Shown here: in pieces, positions 22,375 through 25,471 of the stretch | How positions within the stretch are numbered: position 1 is the first letter of the stretch | Layout: each line of letters begins with the position of its first letter | NCBI GenBank assembly: GCA_902490005.1 | Contig: CABUCM010000039.1 | Span: 1 to 25,471 of the forward strand | Reading direction: 5' to 3' | From: an uncultured Ruminiclostridium sp. | GTDB taxonomy: Bacteria; Bacillota; Clostridia; Oscillospirales; Acutalibacteraceae | DNA: 25,471 bases | Notes under the pieces: generated by a model | Databases searched by the model: none | Told to the model about the DNA's origin: nothing | Seen by the model: the letters and a program-made list of their open reading frames with translations, nothing else | Program-made: the position numbers and the translations under genes

Positions 22375-23895
22375 TTATTCCTGGGAGAAATCGTCCCACA
22401 GGGGAGACAGGGCGTCGGACACCTTGCGGTAAAGCTCAAATTTCTTTTGATAAATTTTATGGTTTTCCATATTGGGAGCCACCCGGTCGCCAATGGTCAC
22501 CATGTGCTTGGCGGCGTCTTTGCAGTCGCTGTACAGGCCGGCGGCTACCGCCGCGGCCATGGCGCAGCCTAAGGAACCCAGTTCCTTCACCTTAACGATT
22601 TCCACCGGCAGGCCGATAACGTCAGCGAACATCTGCACCCACAGGGGGGAATTGGCGGCGCCGCCCGCCAAGCGGATGGCGTTGGGCTTCATGTGACGCA
22701 GCAGCTTCTCGATATGGACCATATGGCAGAACACCACGCCCTCCAGCACGGCCCGGATGATCTGCCCCCGGGTGTGGTGGCTGTCCAGGCCCACAAAGCA
22801 GGCCTTTGCCCTGGGGTCGTAGTTGGAGCCGTAAAGGAAGGGCAGGAAAATAATATTCTGGTCCGCCGGGCCCACCTCAGCGGCAAGCCGGTCGGTATAT
22901 TGGTAAACGTTCATCCCCAGGCGCTTGGCCTCTTCCTTTTCTTCCTGGAGGAACATCTCGGTAAACCATTCATGGTTCCCGGCGGAGGTGGCGCTGCACT
23001 CTTCCACCAGATAGTACTCTGGCAGGGCGAAAATGGAATTCATCATGACAGTGCCGTCTAAAACCGGGGTTTTAGACAGGAACTCGTTGATGCTCCAGGT
23101 GCCGGCAATGACGCACAGGTTCTCTTCATCAGTGACGTCCATGGCCACGGCGCAGGCGTCGATGTCAAACATGCCGCCGGCAACAGGGGTGCCTTCCTTC
23201 AGGCCGGTGCGCTCCGCGGTTTCCTTGCTGACGGTGCCGCACACGTCGGTGGCGTTTTTCAAGGGCGGCAGGCAGCCGATCAAATCCTTCAGGCCAAACA
23301 AATCAAGCAGGTCCGGGTCAAAGCACCGGTCCCTCAGGTTCATCAGGCCGGAGCCGGAATAGTCGGTTTTCTCCGCGTACGCTTCCCCGGTGAGACGGAA
23401 CCGGATATAGTCCTTACATTCAAAAATCCACTGGGTATTCTCCAGCACTTGGGGCTTATGTTCCTTGAACCAATTCAAAATGGACACCGGCTGCGACGCC
23501 AGAATCCGCTGATAGGTTTTTTCAAAGGCCTTTTCCGCAGTGCCGTCTTTCTGCCATTGCTCGGGATATTTCCAGGCCCGGCCGTCGGTGGATACAATGC
23601 CGTTGTAAGCCGGCTTGTTGTCCTTACCCCACAGGTAAAGGCCCTTTCCGTGGCCGGAACACGCGATGCCCCGGATTTTCTCCGCCGCGCCGTCGCCGGC
23701 CTTGGCCAGCGCCTCTCGGATCACCTGGCAGTTAGCCTCCCACAGTTCTTCCATATCCCGTTCCGTCATGGAAGACTCCGGCGTAATCATACGCAGCTTG
23801 GCAGCCGCGCCAGCCACCTCTTTTCCGTTCCCGTCGAAAATAACGGCTTTTACCATGGTGCCGCCGTTATCCAATCCCAGCAGATAATTTTCCAT
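22375..23895 (-). CDS. FGGY-family carbohydrate kinase, L-xylulokinase-like
   Basis: Transfers phosphate from ATP to a sugar, probably a ketopentose. The 506-residue product is full length. LLGLDNGGTMVKAVIFD at the N-terminus is the phosphate-binding loop; SGHGKGLYLW and GRAWKY follow; Asp244 in AGGMFDID is the likely catalytic base; the C-terminal half has FLPFLYGSNYDPRA, LEGVVFCHMVHIEKLL, and RLAGGAANSPLWVQMFADVIGLPVE. Several segments, including ERDMEELW, GKGLYL and VSILNWFKEHKP, resemble E. coli LyxK more than XylB, GlpK or AraB. Thus L-xylulose is a reasonable but unproven substrate. It has a near-consensus promoter, AAGGAGG, and a strong terminator. Confidence 0.9.
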   Translation of the reverse strand: MENYLLGLDNGGTMVKAVIFDGNGKEVAGAAAKLRMITPESSMTERDMEELWEANCQVIREALAKAGDGAAEKIRGIACSGHGKGLYLWGKDNKPAYNGIVSTDGRAWKYPEQWQKDGTAEKAFEKTYQRILASQPVSILNWFKEHKPQVLENTQWIFECKDYIRFRLTGEAYAEKTDYSGSGLMNLRDRCFDPDLLDLFGLKDLIGCLPPLKNATDVCGTVSKETAERTGLKEGTPVAGGMFDIDACAVAMDVTDEENLCVIAGTWSINEFLSKTPVLDGTVMMNSIFALPEYYLVEECSATSAGNHEWFTEMFLQEEKEEAKRLGMNVYQYTDRLAAEVGPADQNIIFLPFLYGSNYDPRAKACFVGLDSHHTRGQIIRAVLEGVVFCHMVHIEKLLRHMKPNAIRLAGGAANSPLWVQMFADVIGLPVEIVKVKELGSLGCAMAAAVAAGLYSDCKDAAKHMVTIGDRVAPNMENHKIYQKKFELYRKVSDALSPLWDDFSQE

Positions 23896-23936
23896 GAAAG
23901 CGCCTCCTTGTATAAAACGTTTTTCTATTTGATTTT

Positions 23937-23965
23937 AGTATAGCCGACTCCCCTGGCAAAGTCAA
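23937..23965 (-). promoter_or_regulatory. Promoter of the FGGY kinase gene
   Basis: The minus strand reads TTGACT (23960-23965), 17 bases, then TATACT (23937-23942). AAAACGTTTT (23914-23923), a 10-base palindrome with central CG, lies in the leader just before the ribosome binding site and could be an operator. The AT-rich stretch 23966-24100 holds nothing else I can name. Confidence 0.78.
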
Positions 23966-24100
23966 TCTTCAGAATTTTCCGAAAGGACCTCGGAAAGGGC
24001 CGGCTGGCTAAAACAATACCGAAAAAAGGGCAAAATAAGTAACTTTTTATAGATCTTAAAAATATATTTTATCATTTCCTTTTGCAATATGTTTTCCTAA

Positions 24101-24556
24101 TTATAACGTTAAAAATGATACCGCGATGCCCAAAATCGCGCCGCTGATGACCTCGGTGGGCTTATGTCCCAGGGCTTCCCGCAGCGGCTTGCCCCATTCC
24201 GGGAAAGGGTCCTCCTCCACCTGGTCCTCTGAGATTTTTTCCCGCAGCTCGTTAATGGCTTCCGCCTGCTCTCCCGCGGCCCGGCGAACCCCCATAGCGT
24301 CATACATTACCACCATGGCGATCATAAAGGCCAGAGCGAAGAAACTGGAGCCAAACCCCTCCCGAAAACCGATGCCCATGGCGATGGAGCACACAAAGGA
24401 TGAATGGGAACTGGGCATGCCGCCGGATTCAAAAAAGCGTTTCCAATTAATTTTGCGGTGGCTGGACAGCTCAATGATAAATTTAATCAGCTGGGCGATA
24501 AACCAGGATAAAAGCCCAAGAAAAACCACGCTGTTATCCCTGAGAAATGGTATCAT
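24101..24556 (-). CDS. Divergent PAP2-family membrane protein (YuiD-like)
   Basis: A 151-residue integral membrane protein with about four hydrophobic segments. It shows the features of the divergent PAP2 family: an N-terminal membrane helix with WFIAQLIKFI, then GGMPSSHSSFVCSIA, then MYDAMGVRRAAGEQAEAINEL, and a late GHKPTEVISGAILGI. PAP2 relatives are lipid or undecaprenyl phosphatases; whether this branch is catalytic is not known. The ATG is preceded by GAGGAG and overlaps the end of the TVP38-type gene by 23 bases, so the two are translated from one message. No convincing terminator follows. Confidence 0.9.
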   Translation of the reverse strand: MIPFLRDNSVVFLGLLSWFIAQLIKFIIELSSHRKINWKRFFESGGMPSSHSSFVCSIAMGIGFREGFGSSFFALAFMIAMVVMYDAMGVRRAAGEQAEAINELREKISEDQVEEDPFPEWGKPLREALGHKPTEVISGAILGIAVSFLTL

Positions 24557-25325
24557 TCTGACTCTCCTCTTTTTCTTTTTCCTTTTCCTGCTTGGAAATC
24601 CTCCGGTAAACGAAAATTCCGATTAAGCTGATAATAATGGTAATGGTAAACACTACCGCCGCAAAAACATACTGCTGGGTCCCCAGGGCATGGCCTCCTA
24701 TGGTGGAGGTAATCACCGAAGGGATTCTGGCAATGGTGGAAATCATCAAAAACGTGTGCAGCTTCATGGGCGTCAGGCCGGCGAAATAGGTAAACAGGTC
24801 TTTGGGGGTGCCGGGAATAAAAAACAGAATAAACATCAGCAGATTCAGCCGCCTGCTGCTTTTGATGAATTTCAGCGAATTGATTTTTTCCCGGGAAATA
24901 AAAGCTTCTACCATTTTGATACCCAGCAGCTTTACAAAGAAGAAGATCATGGCGGAACCGATGGCCGCGCCGACCAGGCACAGCAGCAGCCCCTCCCAGG
25001 CGCCGAAAGCGTAGCCCGCGCCGATTTCCAGCGGCTCGCCGGGAATCACCGCCACCACCACCTGGAGGACCATCATGCCCACCATGGCCATTTTGCCGCC
25101 GAAGCCGTGGGCGTCCACCCACTGGCGGAACATTTCCGGGTCCTTGGCAAGGTTGAGCATAGGCCTGCCCACATAGACAGCCACTACGGCAAAAAAGCCG
25201 ATTAAAATCAGAAAAGATACAATGCTGACCGCTCTTCTGCGGATGATATACTTTCTATCCTCCTGAGGGTCTCTCTGGGTTTCGTCAAGTTTTTTACCGG
25301 ATTCCTTTTTTTCTTCCGCTAACAT
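24534..25325 (-). CDS. TVP38/TMEM64 (DedA-like, SNARE-associated) membrane protein
   Basis: A 263-residue integral membrane protein with five or six hydrophobic segments between charged cytoplasmic ends. The core motif is VVVAVIPGEPLEIGAGYAFG, then a Gly-rich helix (GAAIGSAMIFFFVKLLG), then FILFFIPGTPKDLFTYFAGLTPM, typical of the VTT domain. Relatives are thought to act as lipid scramblases or undecaprenyl-phosphate flippases in part of the family; this one is unassigned. The ATG at 25323-25325 is chosen over a TTG one codon earlier because AAGGAG lies seven bases away. Both membrane proteins of this pair may handle lipid carriers, an inference. Confidence 0.9.
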   Translation of the reverse strand: MLAEEKKESGKKLDETQRDPQEDRKYIIRRRAVSIVSFLILIGFFAVVAVYVGRPMLNLAKDPEMFRQWVDAHGFGGKMAMVGMMVLQVVVAVIPGEPLEIGAGYAFGAWEGLLLCLVGAAIGSAMIFFFVKLLGIKMVEAFISREKINSLKFIKSSRRLNLLMFILFFIPGTPKDLFTYFAGLTPMKLHTFLMISTIARIPSVITSTIGGHALGTQQYVFAAVVFTITIIISLIGIFVYRRISKQEKEKEKEESQNDTISQG

Positions 25326-25363
25326 CAAAAAACTCCTTATTTTGAATTCCCGCTGAATTTTTT

Positions 25364-25395
25364 ATGATACCATAATGACAGGCTGACACAGCCTG
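25364..25395 (-). promoter_or_regulatory. Extended -10 promoter with a palindrome over the -35 region
   Basis: The minus strand has TATCAT (25364-25369) preceded by TGG. No -35 box is found at 16-18 bases. Instead a perfect inverted repeat, CAGGCTG-ACA-CAGCCTG (25379-25395), occupies that place, which would suit an activator or repressor site. Confidence 0.5.
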
Positions 25396-25471
25396 CACCT
25401 TACATGAAAAACGCTTGCCGTTTTTCGTTCATGGTCAAATGCTCTCTCAGCCATCGGCGGCTTTGCCGCCG
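25396..25471. other. Non-coding right edge
   Basis: No ORF is visible. AAAAACG (about 25407-25413) and CGTTTTT (about 25419-25425) form a hairpin with a T-run, possibly a terminator. The window ends inside GGCGGC-TTT-GCCGCC (about 25456-25470), a hairpin that belongs to whatever lies beyond. Confidence 0.5.

Noticed and set aside
23914..23923. Catabolite-responsive (cre) site in the FGGY kinase leader
   Set aside because: AAAACGTTTT has the central CG but lacks the TG...CA outer bases of the cre consensus, so I list it only as a possible operator.

Overview
The window looks like a piece of a Gram-positive, low-oxygen gut-type Clostridia chromosome, most likely Oscillospiraceae/Ruminococcaceae. 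This is inferred from gene content, strong AGGAGG-type ribosome binding sites, TTGACA/TATAAT promoters with many extended -10 elements, a Ser/Ala/Gln-rich lipoprotein linker, and sugar genes typical of gut Firmicutes. No mobile element, CRISPR array, rRNA or tRNA gene was seen. Most of the window is ordinary housekeeping sequence; the unusual material is mainly between genes.

Layout. (1) 1-3015, minus strand: the head of the S10 ribosomal operon (rpsJ, rplC, rplD, rplW, and rplB cut by the left edge). It is preceded by a long leader with two terminator-like hairpins, and there is a structured gap between rplW and rplB. (2) 3129-5572: a DUF3298-type lipoprotein, a two-CBS-domain protein, a divergent HxlR-family regulator without cysteines, and a YfcE-like phosphodiesterase. 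(3) 5768-7336, plus strand: three small genes of unknown function. A 95-bp tandem repeat with a conserved hairpin core, about 3.3 copies, lies between the second and third. (4) 7337-12040, minus strand: a compact run in the order of transcription MATE exporter, M16 peptidase, proB, proA (proline synthesis). (5) 12275-15069, minus strand: rpsO-pnp, with a structured leader before each gene. (6) 15116-18876: a DUF1015 protein, and divergently an amidohydrolase and a FAD-dependent COG2509-type dehydrogenase. (7) 18987-23965, minus strand: a sugar island with an L-xylulokinase-like FGGY kinase, a sucrose phosphorylase and a fucose/arabinose-isomerase-family protein. Each has its own promoter, and palindromes that look like operators lie in front of the last two. 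(8) 24101-25325, minus strand: a divergent-PAP2 membrane protein overlapping a TVP38/TMEM64 membrane protein.

How they work together. The ribosomal and rpsO-pnp blocks make translation and RNA-decay machinery, and their leaders suggest feedback control. proB and proA carry out the first two steps from glutamate to proline. Sucrose phosphorylase would split sucrose into glucose-1-phosphate and fructose. The isomerase and kinase could form an aldose-ketose-ketose phosphate route; neither a transporter nor an epimerase for it is present here.

The best candidates for something undescribed are the 95-bp structured repeat inside the cluster of unknown genes, the doubly attenuated S10 leader, and the structured rplW-rplB spacer. 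All functions proposed for these are inference.
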